Source of the DNA: MED-G82 sp964342675
Lineage (GTDB): Bacteria; Pseudomonadota; Gammaproteobacteria; Magnimaribacterales; D2472
DNA: 39,805 nt
NCBI GenBank assembly: GCA_964342675.1
Contig: CAYFFR010000011.1
Coordinates: 1 to 39,805, forward strand
Direction of reading: 5' to 3'
Shown: one piece after another, positions 25,129 through 33,491 of the stretch
Position numbering within the stretch: the stretch's first letter is position 1
Layout: each line of letters starts with the position of its first letter
The notes under the pieces: generated by a model
Database searches by the model: none
Seen by the model: only the letters and a program-made list of their open reading frames with translations
What the model was told of the DNA's origin: nothing
Position numbers and translations under genes: made by a program

Positions 25129-25841
25129 GAACTGCATTTATAACTGGTGTATCTAAAGGCATAGGACTGGCTTTAGCAAAGAAATTTTCATCTAACGGAT
25201 ATTTCATAATTGGCTCATCTAGATCTAAATTTAATATAAATAAAGCTATAGATTCAGATAAATCTATGCATTTAATTTTGGACGTAAATGATAGAGATAA
25301 AATTACTGAATCTATCAAAATGATTAAAGCAAAAAATATCAGTATTGATTGTTTAATTAATAATGCAGGTATAACTTCAGATCAAATCTTTTTAAGGATG
25401 AGTAATGATGATTGGGATAATGTTATTGGAACGAACTTAACTGGCGTTTTTAATATTACAAAACATATATCAAAAATTATGGTTAAAGAAAAATTTGGAA
25501 GAATTATTAATATTTCTAGCGTATCAGGTCTTATGGGTAATCCTGGACAGGTTAATTATTCGTCCTCTAAAGCTGCTTTAAATGGATTTACTAAGTCTTT
25601 AGCTAAGGAGTTAGCTACTCGTAATATAACTGTCAATACAATTTGCCCTGGATTTATAGACACTGATATGACTCAGATCCTTACAGAAGAACAAAAAACT
25701 GAAGCGCTTAATAAGATTCCACTAGGCAGATTTGGTTCAGATGAAGAAATTGCTAATCTTGCTTTATTTTTAGCATCTGATAATTCGTCGTATATTACTG
25801 GCCAAATTATTAATGTAGACGGCGGAATGTATATGAATTAA
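25116..25841 (+). CDS. fabG: 3-oxoacyl-ACP reductase
   Basis: A 241-residue SDR that reduces 3-oxoacyl-ACP with NADPH in fatty acid elongation. It shows TGVSKGIGLA (cofactor), NNAG, the catalytic ISSVSG Ser and YSSSK Tyr/Lys, and TGQIINVDGGMYM at the C-terminus. The position between fabD and acpP confirms FabG rather than another SDR. It overlaps fabD by 13 bases. After its stop there is a 74-base gap holding the acpP promoter. Confidence 0.95.
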   Translation: MAKLRTAFITGVSKGIGLALAKKFSSNGYFIIGSSRSKFNINKAIDSDKSMHLILDVNDRDKITESIKMIKAKNISIDCLINNAGITSDQIFLRMSNDDWDNVIGTNLTGVFNITKHISKIMVKEKFGRIINISSVSGLMGNPGQVNYSSSKAALNGFTKSLAKELATRNITVNTICPGFIDTDMTQILTEEQKTEALNKIPLGRFGSDEEIANLALFLASDNSSYITGQIINVDGGMYMN

Positions 25842-25848
25842 TGATTCA

Positions 25849-25877
25849 TTCACTCAATTTACTAATTTCTTTATAAT
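25849..25877 (+). promoter_or_regulatory. Predicted internal promoter of acpP
   Basis: TTCACT (25849-25854) and a perfect TATAAT (25872-25877) are spaced by exactly 17 bases in the gap between fabG and acpP. A strong ribosome-binding site, GGAGGT (25904-25909), follows six bases before the acpP GTG. In E. coli acpP also has its own promoter, because acyl carrier protein is needed in far larger amounts than the neighbouring enzymes. Confidence 0.65.
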
Positions 25878-25915
25878 TAAGGTAGAATAGACGACACATT
25901 TCTGGAGGTAATTCA

Positions 25916-26146
25916 GTGAGCGTAGAGGATAAAGTTAAGAAAATTGTTTGCGAACAACTCGGTGTAAATGAGGATGAAGTTTCAAGCTCATCATCTTTTG
26001 TAGACGATCTTGGTGCGGATTCTTTAGATACCGTAGAATTAGTAATGGCGCTAGAAGAAGAGTTCGACCTTGAAATTGCAGATGAAGAAGCTGAAAAAAT
26101 TCAAACAGTTCAAGAAGCAGTAGATTATATAAATTCAAATAGCTAA
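25916..26146 (+). CDS. acpP: Acyl carrier protein
   Basis: A 76-residue acidic carrier protein for fatty acid synthesis. The phosphopantetheine attachment motif GADSLDTVELVMALEEEFD is intact (Ser near residue 37), and length and sequence are close to E. coli AcpP (78). The start is GTG, set by the strong GGAGGT six bases upstream and by the conserved MSVEDKVKKI beginning. fabF starts eight bases after the stop. Confidence 0.97.
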   Translation: MSVEDKVKKIVCEQLGVNEDEVSSSSSFVDDLGADSLDTVELVMALEEEFDLEIADEEAEKIQTVQEAVDYINSNS

Positions 26147-26154
26147 ACATCCTA

Positions 26155-27381
26155 ATGTCACTACAAAAAAGAGTTGTAGTAACTGGTTTAGGTCAACTTT
26201 CACCACTAGGTAATGATTACCGGACTGCTTGGAAAAATTGTGTTAGTGGTAAGAACGGGATCACTTCAGCTGAATTTGATATTAAAGATTGTCCGGTACA
26301 GGTAGCGGGCAGATTATTTGATTTCAATGTTGAAAATTATCTTCCCACTAAATTATCTAGACGGATTGACCCTTTTATACAATACGGCATTGTAGCTGCA
26401 AATGAATCCATTAAAGATTCAGGTTTTCTAGAATCTAATTATAACGAAACTCGTGTCGGTGTATCCTTTGGCTCAGGAATAGGCGGGATCCATTCCATTG
26501 AAAAGAATCATGACATTTTAAACAATCAAGGCTTGAAAAGAGTTTCTCCTTTTTTTGTTCCTGGATCTATTATTAATATGATTTCAGGTCTAGTCTCAAT
26601 TGAACATAACTTTAGGGGTCCCAATACTTCAATTGTTACAGCATGTTCATCCGGTAACCATTCAATAGGCATTGGAGCAAGAACGATAGCATATGGTGAT
26701 GCTGATATTATGGTTGTAGGTGGTGCTGAAATGGCCTCAACACCTTTAGGAATATCGGGATTTATTTCTTCAAGGGCATTATCTACAAACTCTGATCCAT
26801 CGTGTGCTTCTAGACCGTTTGATAAAGATAGAGATGGTTTTGTTTTAGCTGATGGCGCAGGCTCTATTGTTTTAGAAGATTATGAACATGCAAATAAAAG
26901 AAATGCAAATATTTATGCAGAAATCATTGGTTTTGGAATGAGCTCTGATGCTTATCATATGACGGCACCTCCAGAAGATGGTAGAGGTGCAAATTTAGCA
27001 ATGAGCAATGCATTAAATGATGCAAATATAGAACCCGACTCTGTTGATTATATAAATGCACATGGCACATCAACACCATTAGGTGATATATCTGAAACTA
27101 AAGCAATAAAAGATGTATTCCCAAATCCACCTATTATTTCATCAACTAAATCCATGACTGGTCATACATTAGGAGCAGCCGGTGCAATCGAATCAATTTT
27201 TACAATTTTATCAATACAAAATAATGTTATTCCACCAACTATTAATCTTGAGAATCAAGATGATGCATGTGATCTTGATTATAATTGTGTTAATTCAAGA
27301 GACTTTGAGGTTAATATTGGAATGAATAATTCATTTGGTTTTGGGGGAACAAATTCTTCACTTGTATTTAAAAAAATATAA
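26155..27381 (+). CDS. fabF: 3-oxoacyl-ACP synthase II
   Basis: A 408-residue condensing enzyme that elongates acyl-ACP with malonyl-ACP. The catalytic triad is visible: Cys164 (TACSSGNHSIG), His303 (NAHGTSTPLGD) and His337 (MTGHTLGAAGA), and the C-terminus SFGFGGTNSSLVFKKI is typical. It differs from most FabF only in small ways, such as TACSSG for TACTSG. As no fabH (the initiating enzyme) is present in this locus, FabF or a distant FabH/FabB must start chains. The mltG frame begins inside its 3' end. Confidence 0.96.
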   Translation: MSLQKRVVVTGLGQLSPLGNDYRTAWKNCVSGKNGITSAEFDIKDCPVQVAGRLFDFNVENYLPTKLSRRIDPFIQYGIVAANESIKDSGFLESNYNETRVGVSFGSGIGGIHSIEKNHDILNNQGLKRVSPFFVPGSIINMISGLVSIEHNFRGPNTSIVTACSSGNHSIGIGARTIAYGDADIMVVGGAEMASTPLGISGFISSRALSTNSDPSCASRPFDKDRDGFVLADGAGSIVLEDYEHANKRNANIYAEIIGFGMSSDAYHMTAPPEDGRGANLAMSNALNDANIEPDSVDYINAHGTSTPLGDISETKAIKDVFPNPPIISSTKSMTGHTLGAAGAIESIFTILSIQNNVIPPTINLENQDDACDLDYNCVNSRDFEVNIGMNNSFGFGGTNSSLVFKKI

Positions 27382-28345
27382 AAAAATATTTTTATCTTTT
27401 TTTATAAGTATATTTATATTAATCACTCTCTTAGGTGAGATTCATTCTGTATCGTCAGAAAAAATAAATTATATAAAGGATCCATCTAATATTTATAAGG
27501 TTTCAGCTGGGACTAATTTAAATTCTGTCATCACAGACCTTCAACAAGATTGGTACAAAAGGATTCTATTAAAATTTTATATTAAAATTTATTCTATTTC
27601 TGTTATTAAGAGCGGTGATTATGATATTCAAGATTTAACCTATAAAAGTTTCATTAATAACCTTCAACAAGGAAACGTTATCCAAAGAAAATTTTCTATT
27701 ATTGAAGGAATGAATAAATATGATATTTTAAAATTAATTGATAATCTTAATATAGATAATAATTGTATAAATCTTGAGTGTTTAAATAAGGATCTCAACT
27801 TTATAGAGGGGACATTGTTCCCAGATACATACTTTTACACGTCTTCAGATTCATTAGCAAATATTTTGCAACTGTCTCAAGCTAAGATGCTTAATATATT
27901 AGAAGAGTTGTGGGAACAAAAAACACCATCAAACCCTCTTAAAACAAAATATGAAGCTCTTATTTTAGCATCTATCATTGAAAAAGAAGCGGGCAATAAT
28001 AGTGAAAAAAATACTATCGCAGGAGTTTTTCATAACCGACTAAAACAGGGGATGCGACTAGAAGCAGATCCAACAATTATCTATGGTCTTTTACCTAATT
28101 TTGATGGAGATATTAAGAAAAAAGATATTTTAGATAGCAATAATTTATATAATACTTATCGTATTAATGGCTTACCCCCAACACCTATTGCCATTCCAAG
28201 TTTGAGCTCACTAAAATCTGCGATTCTAGCACCAGAAAATAATTACTTATTCTTTGTTGCATCAGGAAATGGTGACCATTATTTTTCAGTTACATATAAT
28301 GAACACTTAGAGGCAGTTAAAAGATATCAACTTAAAGATAAATGA
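27335..28345 (+). CDS. mltG: Endolytic murein transglycosylase MltG
   Basis: A 336-residue YceG/MltG protein that cuts nascent peptidoglycan strands at the inner membrane. One N-terminal membrane segment (about residues 17-34) is followed by a LysM-like part and the catalytic domain. Glu218 lies in IIEKEAGNNSEKNTIAGVFH, followed by NRLKQGMRLEADPTIIYG and YNTYRINGLPPTPIAIPS. The ATG at 27335 gives a 47-base overlap with fabF; an in-frame TTG at 27362 would shorten this to 20 and still leave the membrane segment intact. The pabC gene found between fabF and mltG in E. coli is missing. Confidence 0.93.
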   Translation: MVLGEQILHLYLKKYKKIFLSFFISIFILITLLGEIHSVSSEKINYIKDPSNIYKVSAGTNLNSVITDLQQDWYKRILLKFYIKIYSISVIKSGDYDIQDLTYKSFINNLQQGNVIQRKFSIIEGMNKYDILKLIDNLNIDNNCINLECLNKDLNFIEGTLFPDTYFYTSSDSLANILQLSQAKMLNILEELWEQKTPSNPLKTKYEALILASIIEKEAGNNSEKNTIAGVFHNRLKQGMRLEADPTIIYGLLPNFDGDIKKKDILDSNNLYNTYRINGLPPTPIAIPSLSSLKSAILAPENNYLFFVASGNGDHYFSVTYNEHLEAVKRYQLKDK

Positions 28346-28929
28346 AAATCATAACTTTTGAAGGTATTGAGGGTGTAGGTAAATCTACCCAAATTGATTT
28401 ATTAGCTAATTGGCTAACAGATCAAAATCATACTGTTGAAATTTATAGAGAGCCTGGCTCAACAAAAGAGGGCGAGATGATAAGGTCTATTTTACTGGAT
28501 CCTAATATTCAGCTGGACGATATATCAGAATTATTAATGATGTTTGCCGCTAGATCTGAATTAGTCAACCAAATCTTATCTTCATCTAATGCAAGCTACA
28601 TTTTATTGGATCGTTATTTTCATGCATCAATTGCTTATCAGGGTAGTGGACGCGGAATACCATTTGATATCATCAATCAATTAATTACTATTGTTAGATG
28701 CCCCAAACCACACTTAACTTTTTTATTAGATTTAGAGGTAGAAAAGGGCTTTGCTAGAAAACAATCAGATTCCATGGACAGAATTGAATTATCGGGATTA
28801 GATTTCTTTAATAAAGTTAGAACGGGATATTTAGAATTAAGCAAGGAGTATAGCTATATGAAAGTCATAGATGCAGATCAAAATATCAATCAAATACACG
28901 ATGAAATAATTAACTATATTAATGAATAA
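28342..28929 (+). CDS. tmk: Thymidylate kinase
   Basis: A 195-residue kinase that converts dTMP to dTDP. The P-loop FEGIEGVGKST is at residues 6-16. The DR motif lies in YILLDRYFHASIAYQGSGRG, and a YREPGSTKEGEMIRSILL substrate segment is present. The start overlaps the mltG stop (ATGA), and it overlaps holB by eight bases, as part of the conserved mltG-tmk-holB run. Confidence 0.95.
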   Translation: MKIITFEGIEGVGKSTQIDLLANWLTDQNHTVEIYREPGSTKEGEMIRSILLDPNIQLDDISELLMMFAARSELVNQILSSSNASYILLDRYFHASIAYQGSGRGIPFDIINQLITIVRCPKPHLTFLLDLEVEKGFARKQSDSMDRIELSGLDFFNKVRTGYLELSKEYSYMKVIDADQNINQIHDEIINYINE

Positions 28930-29905
28930 TGCTGTAGATATTGATCACTTACCTTGGTTAGAAAATCTTACTAAGCAGATCAAACAATCATCATTACCGA
29001 ATATTTTAATCATTGAAGGTTCTAGTGGTTTAGGAAAATACATTTTTTCTAAAAAACTCATCCAATCTAAATTTTGTAGTACCGCAGATGGATGTAACAA
29101 TTGTTCAGGATGCCATCTAATCAATGCTGACACTCATCCAGATTTTTTAAATTTTAATTTGTCCAAGGATGAGCCTATTACAGTTGAATATATTTCAAGA
29201 AGATCTAATCCATCTAAATATAAAGGAACGCCGTTAATAGATTTTATGAATTTTACTGCAACATCATCTAATCATAGAATTGCACTTATCAATCATGCTC
29301 AATCTATGAATAAGCATGCTCAGAATGCTTTACTAAAGACTCTTGAAGACTTTAATACAAATAATCATATTATTTTAATCTCTGATTCTAGAAACTCTTT
29401 ATTACCAACTATTTATAGCAGAGCGCAAAGTATGTTAATTAAGTCTCCAACACAAATTGAAATTAAAGAATGGTTAGAGTCTATAGGATACTTTGATATT
29501 AATATTACAAAATTTCCAACGTACATGTCACCATTAGAAATAAAGGAATTAATTGATGATGATACATCTGACGAGTTTATAAATTTTTATGAATCGCTTA
29601 CAAAGTTAATTAATCACAAGGGATCATATGATGATGTATATTCAGTAATTAATAAAATTAAAATTCAATTTAATGATAAGTTATCGTATCTTGTAGAGTT
29701 CCTTAAATCCCAATTAGCTAAACAATTAGATTTTGAGCCAAATTCACAATCTGATCTTAAATTAAATACATCTAAAACTACTGAATTATCTGATTTAATT
29801 GAAGAGATCATTGATCATCAAACACAACTCAAAGTTATTCCTTCATTAAATGAACAGATAGGTATGAACTACTTTTTTTCTAAATTGTATAACACCTATC
29901 ATTAA
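28922..29905 (+). CDS. holB: DNA polymerase III delta' subunit
   Basis: A 327-residue clamp-loader subunit. It has an LIIEGSSGLGKYIFSKKL P-loop-like segment, a zinc module with four cysteines (CSTADGCNNCSGC), and the SRC-like region HAQNALLKTLEDF followed by TIYSRAQS. These match HolB; the identity is also supported by position directly after tmk. The C-terminal part is divergent and Asp/Asn-rich. The stop shares TTAA with the stop of the opposite-strand SDR. Confidence 0.92.
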   Translation: MNNAVDIDHLPWLENLTKQIKQSSLPNILIIEGSSGLGKYIFSKKLIQSKFCSTADGCNNCSGCHLINADTHPDFLNFNLSKDEPITVEYISRRSNPSKYKGTPLIDFMNFTATSSNHRIALINHAQSMNKHAQNALLKTLEDFNTNNHIILISDSRNSLLPTIYSRAQSMLIKSPTQIEIKEWLESIGYFDINITKFPTYMSPLEIKELIDDDTSDEFINFYESLTKLINHKGSYDDVYSVINKIKIQFNDKLSYLVEFLKSQLAKQLDFEPNSQSDLKLNTSKTTELSDLIEEIIDHQTQLKVIPSLNEQIGMNYFFSKLYNTYH

Positions 29906-30669
29906 GTAATAGTTGAGCCGCCGTCAACTACAATAGTTTGTCCATTGATATATGCACCTGCGTCTGAAGCCAGCATAACTGCAACTGCGCCAATTTCATC
30001 AGGATCACCTATGCGTCTCATGGGATTGGTTGAAGTTACCATTTTTAAAATATCAGGATTTTCCCACAAAGCTTTTGCAAAATCAGTTTTAATTAAGCCA
30101 GGTGCAATACTATTTGCCCTTATATTATGCTGTCCAAACTCCACTGCTATATTTCTGATCAGGGCCATATCTGCAGCTTTAGTCATTGAATAGGTACCTA
30201 TGATCCCATTACCTCTTAACCCACCGACACTAGATATAACTATAATTACACCATCCTTCCTCTCAATCATTTCTGGTAAAACATGGTTAATTAATAAATG
30301 ATTTGATTTAATATTATTATTTAAAATTTTATCAAAAGCTTCCTCTGGTATATCTAATGAACTGCCCATATATGGATTGGTTGCAGCATTACAAACCAAT
30401 ACATCAATCTTACCGATAGTTTCTCTTGTTTCATTAACTAATAATTCAAGTTGCTTTGAATCACCAATGTTTCCTTGAATTGGAAAAGCAACCTCCTTAC
30501 CAATCATTTGATTAATTTCATTTGCAACTTCTATACATGCATCAATTTTTCTACTAGAAATAATTACTTTGCCTCCGGCAAGAGCACACTGTGTTGCAAT
30601 AGATTTACCTATACCTTTAGAGGAACCTGTGATCAAAATTGATTTATTTTTTAATTCAAATAGCTTCAT
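29902..30669 (-). CDS. SDR family oxidoreductase
   Basis: A 255-residue classical short-chain dehydrogenase with TGSSKGIGKSIA (cofactor), CNAATNPYMG, a catalytic Ser (VISSVGGLRG) and YSMTK, ending INGQTIVVDGGSTIT. The NAATNP stretch with the following Tyr resembles SDRs annotated as glucose or 3-oxoacyl dehydrogenases and mammalian DHRS4-like carbonyl reductases. The substrate is unknown. The start is only 19 bases from the divergent grxC start, leaving little room for two promoters. Confidence 0.9.
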   Translation of the reverse strand: MKLFELKNKSILITGSSKGIGKSIATQCALAGGKVIISSRKIDACIEVANEINQMIGKEVAFPIQGNIGDSKQLELLVNETRETIGKIDVLVCNAATNPYMGSSLDIPEEAFDKILNNNIKSNHLLINHVLPEMIERKDGVIIVISSVGGLRGNGIIGTYSMTKAADMALIRNIAVEFGQHNIRANSIAPGLIKTDFAKALWENPDILKMVTSTNPMRRIGDPDEIGAVAVMLASDAGAYINGQTIVVDGGSTIT

Positions 30670-30688
30670 TTACTTATATAATCCTTAT

Positions 30689-30931
30689 ATGTTTGAGAAG
30701 GTCGAAATTTATTCTAAATCAAATTGTATCTTTTGTGATAAAGCAAAGCACTATTTTGAATCCAATAATATAAACTATACTGAATATAATGCTGAAGACC
30801 CTAAAATATTTTCAGAATTAATGGAAAGAAATCCTGCTGCCAGAACTATGCCCCAAATTTTTATTAATGAATTACTTATTGGTGGCTATACTGATTTAGA
30901 AACATGGCTTAAAGACCATAATAAGGAATAA
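30689..30931 (+). CDS. grxC: Glutaredoxin 3-like dithiol glutaredoxin
   Basis: An 80-residue glutaredoxin with the active site Cys-Ile-Phe-Cys (KSNCIFCDKAKHYF) instead of the usual CPYC, the cis-proline segment RTMPQIFINE, and GGYTDLETW for glutathione binding. A longer open frame extends back into the SDR gene, but the conserved protein starts at ATG 30689 (MFEKVEIYSK), where GrxC proteins normally begin. It precedes the AGCS symporter by three bases. The loss of the active-site proline may shift its redox potential; this is inference. Confidence 0.92.
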   Translation: MFEKVEIYSKSNCIFCDKAKHYFESNNINYTEYNAEDPKIFSELMERNPAARTMPQIFINELLIGGYTDLETWLKDHNKE

Positions 30932-30934
30932 CAA

Positions 30935-32626
30935 ATGGACCAATTTAACAAATTTTTAGAACTCCTTGATAGTAATTTAAGTGGATCATGGTGGTTTCCA
31001 GCTTTATTAATAGGTACAGGCATATTTTTTACAATCTATTTAAAATTTCCACAGTTTAGATATTTCAGGCATGGATGGAGGATCGTCACGGGAAAATATG
31101 TTAGCAAAGATACAGAAGGAGAAACCACACCTTTTCAGGCACTTACAACCGCCATGTCTGGTGCTGTTGGAACAGGAAATATTGGCGGTGTAGCATTAGC
31201 AATTTGGACAGGTGGTCCAGCAGCAATTTTCTGGATGTGGATTACAGCTATTTTTGGGATGACAACCAAATGTGTTGAAGTTACTTTAGCTCATAAATAT
31301 CGAACAAAACTTTCAGATGGTTCCATATCTGGTGGACCCATGTATTACATTGAGAATGGCTTAAATATGAAATGGGTCGCAATATTATTTTCATTATTAA
31401 TGATGATAACTGCTATAGGTTCAGGGAATATGCCACAAATTAATAATATTGCATTGGTTATGAATACTGAATTTTCAATTCCTAAATTATTCACAGGATT
31501 ATTTTTAGGTACTCTGCTTTATATAATCATTGTCGGTGGAATTCAAAGAATTGCATCTGTAGCTAGCAAAATTATACCGATCATGGGAATAATATATTTT
31601 GGTGGCGCATTAATAGTTCTGGTTGAAAATTATGAAAATATAATTCCTTCATTTAATGCAATTTTTTCACAGGTCTTTACTGGTTCTGCTGCAGTTGGTG
31701 GATTTTTAGGAGCTACTTTTGCAATGAGCCTAAAGTATGGCGTTGCAAGAGGATTATATTCAAATGAAGCGGGACAAGGCTCTTCACCAATAGCACATGC
31801 TTCAGCAAAAACTGAGAAATCATTAGATCAGGGTATAGTCTCAATTTTGGAACCCTTTATTGATACCATCGTTGTTTGCAGTATTACAGCTCTGGTTATT
31901 TTATCGAGCGGAGTCTGGACGCAAAAATTTGATACAACATTTGCCGAGACTGATATGGTAATACTTGAAGGGATTTATAGTGATGAAAGGAATGTTGATG
32001 GCAATTATGTATATCCAGAACACATTGATGAGTTGACAAGGTATGTTCAATTTATGGATTCTAATGTCAATGAATTCTCTGGTTCAATAGATGTACAAGA
32101 TGGGAAGTTGATCGCTGATAATATTACAGTACTTCATTCTAGATCCATTGCCGAAGATATAATCATTACTTCAAAACATACCGATAATCTTGATACAGAT
32201 TTATATTCAGGAACTATAACTGTAGAAAATGGCAAGATAAATGAACAAGTTATTATCGAAGGTAAGTCACTGGTGAGTTCTGCTGAATTAACAGCCAAAG
32301 CATTCTCACAGGGCATTCTTGGAAGTTTTGGGGGACAATTAGTTGCTATAGCTCTTCTATTATTTGCTTTTTCTACTGCAATAGCCTGGTGTTATTATGG
32401 TGATAGATCTACTGCATACATATTTGGTGAGAAGGGTGTTATTTGGTATAGAAATTTTTATGTTCTCTGTTTCATATTGGCTGCTGTTATAGATACCACT
32501 GTTGTATGGAACATAGCCTATGTTGTTGTCGCGCTTGTTAGCATTCCTAATTTAATTGCCTTATTTGTTTTAAGAAAAGAAATGCATAAAGAGGTCAGTG
32601 ACTACAAAATTAAACCCATTGAATAA
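30935..32626 (+). CDS. Alanine/glycine:cation symporter (AGCS) with a large inserted domain
   Basis: A 563-residue sodium-coupled amino acid symporter. AGCS hallmarks are strong: TTAMSGAVGTGNIGGVALAI, WMWITAIFGMTTKCVEVTLA, GGPMYYIENGL and YSNEAGQGSSPIAHA. Typical members have about 450-500 residues. Here about 120 residues, roughly 327-449, lie between VWTQKFD and ELTAKAFSQG, where relatives have only a short loop. The insert is hydrophilic and rich in Asp, Thr and Ile in strand-like patterns (for example EFSGSIDVQDGKLIADNITV), so it probably folds as a beta domain outside the membrane. It overlaps the next gene by 29 bases. Confidence 0.92.
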   Translation: MDQFNKFLELLDSNLSGSWWFPALLIGTGIFFTIYLKFPQFRYFRHGWRIVTGKYVSKDTEGETTPFQALTTAMSGAVGTGNIGGVALAIWTGGPAAIFWMWITAIFGMTTKCVEVTLAHKYRTKLSDGSISGGPMYYIENGLNMKWVAILFSLLMMITAIGSGNMPQINNIALVMNTEFSIPKLFTGLFLGTLLYIIIVGGIQRIASVASKIIPIMGIIYFGGALIVLVENYENIIPSFNAIFSQVFTGSAAVGGFLGATFAMSLKYGVARGLYSNEAGQGSSPIAHASAKTEKSLDQGIVSILEPFIDTIVVCSITALVILSSGVWTQKFDTTFAETDMVILEGIYSDERNVDGNYVYPEHIDELTRYVQFMDSNVNEFSGSIDVQDGKLIADNITVLHSRSIAEDIIITSKHTDNLDTDLYSGTITVENGKINEQVIIEGKSLVSSAELTAKAFSQGILGSFGGQLVAIALLLFAFSTAIAWCYYGDRSTAYIFGEKGVIWYRNFYVLCFILAAVIDTTVVWNIAYVVVALVSIPNLIALFVLRKEMHKEVSDYKIKPIE

Positions 32627-33491
32627 TAAGTATATTTTTTTAGGCTTGGGAACAATGGGCTTTCATATGTCTTCTCATTTATCTAAATATTTAAATGGAC
32701 AATTATTTATCTACAACAGGTCAATAAAAAAATCACATAAATGGATTAAACAGAATAAAGGTAATTTAGTTTCTAACTTGGATGATATTGATTTTAAATT
32801 CCATGGCGCATTTATATGTGCAAAAGACGATAAAGCAGTTCTTGATCTAGTTATAAAAAATAATTTAATAAATCATCTAGATAGCAAGTCATTTATTGTT
32901 GATCATTCAACCACTTCTTTAGATCTTATTAAATCCATCAAAGAAAATCTGCAATTTAAAAAACAACAAATTGATTTTTTTGATGCTCCAGTATCAGGTG
33001 GTGAAATTGGTGCTATTAATGGAACTTTATCAGTTATGGTAGGTGGTAATAAAAGTAAATTTAAATCCCCGAAAGAACTTATTCAATCATATGCTTCTAA
33101 TATTTCGTTTATAGGTAAGAATGGTCATGGCCAAATAGCTAAAATGATTAATCAAATTACAATAGCTGGCGTGATAGATGGACTATCCGAAGGTATTATT
33201 TTGGGTAAAAAATCTGAAGTGAATATGAATAAGGTTTTAGAGGCTATTTCTAATGGAGCAGCACAATCATGGCAAATGGATAATCGAGCTAAAACGATGT
33301 TAAAAGATAAATATGATTTTGGTTTTGCCATTGATTTAATGATAAAAGACTTAAAAATCGCACTCAATCATGCAAAAGATAAAAAACTAAATTTAAAAAC
33401 CACTAAATCTGTATTAAAAGAATATATTAATTTATCTAAAAATGGCTCAGGTGACCTAGATACATCTGCATTAATTAAAAAAATGCATTAA
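32598..33491 (+). CDS. NAD(P)-dependent 3-hydroxyisobutyrate dehydrogenase-family oxidoreductase
   Basis: A 297-residue beta-hydroxyacid dehydrogenase. It shows FLGLGTMGFHMSSHL (dinucleotide fold and family signature), DAPVSGGEIGAINGTLSVMVGG, and GHGQIAKMINQI, which holds the catalytic lysine. Substrates in the family include 3-hydroxyisobutyrate (valine breakdown), tartronate semialdehyde and succinic semialdehyde; none can be singled out. The listed start is GTG at 32598; TTG at 32619 would give MNNKYIFLGLG and avoid most of the overlap with the symporter, and is about equally likely. Confidence 0.9.
   Translation: MTTKLNPLNNKYIFLGLGTMGFHMSSHLSKYLNGQLFIYNRSIKKSHKWIKQNKGNLVSNLDDIDFKFHGAFICAKDDKAVLDLVIKNNLINHLDSKSFIVDHSTTSLDLIKSIKENLQFKKQQIDFFDAPVSGGEIGAINGTLSVMVGGNKSKFKSPKELIQSYASNISFIGKNGHGQIAKMINQITIAGVIDGLSEGIILGKKSEVNMNKVLEAISNGAAQSWQMDNRAKTMLKDKYDFGFAIDLMIKDLKIALNHAKDKKLNLKTTKSVLKEYINLSKNGSGDLDTSALIKKMH

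Noticed and set aside
30569..30688. N-terminal extension of the glutaredoxin frame into the SDR gene
   Set aside because: The extension is antisense to conserved SDR sequence, and glutaredoxin homology begins at the ATG at 30689.
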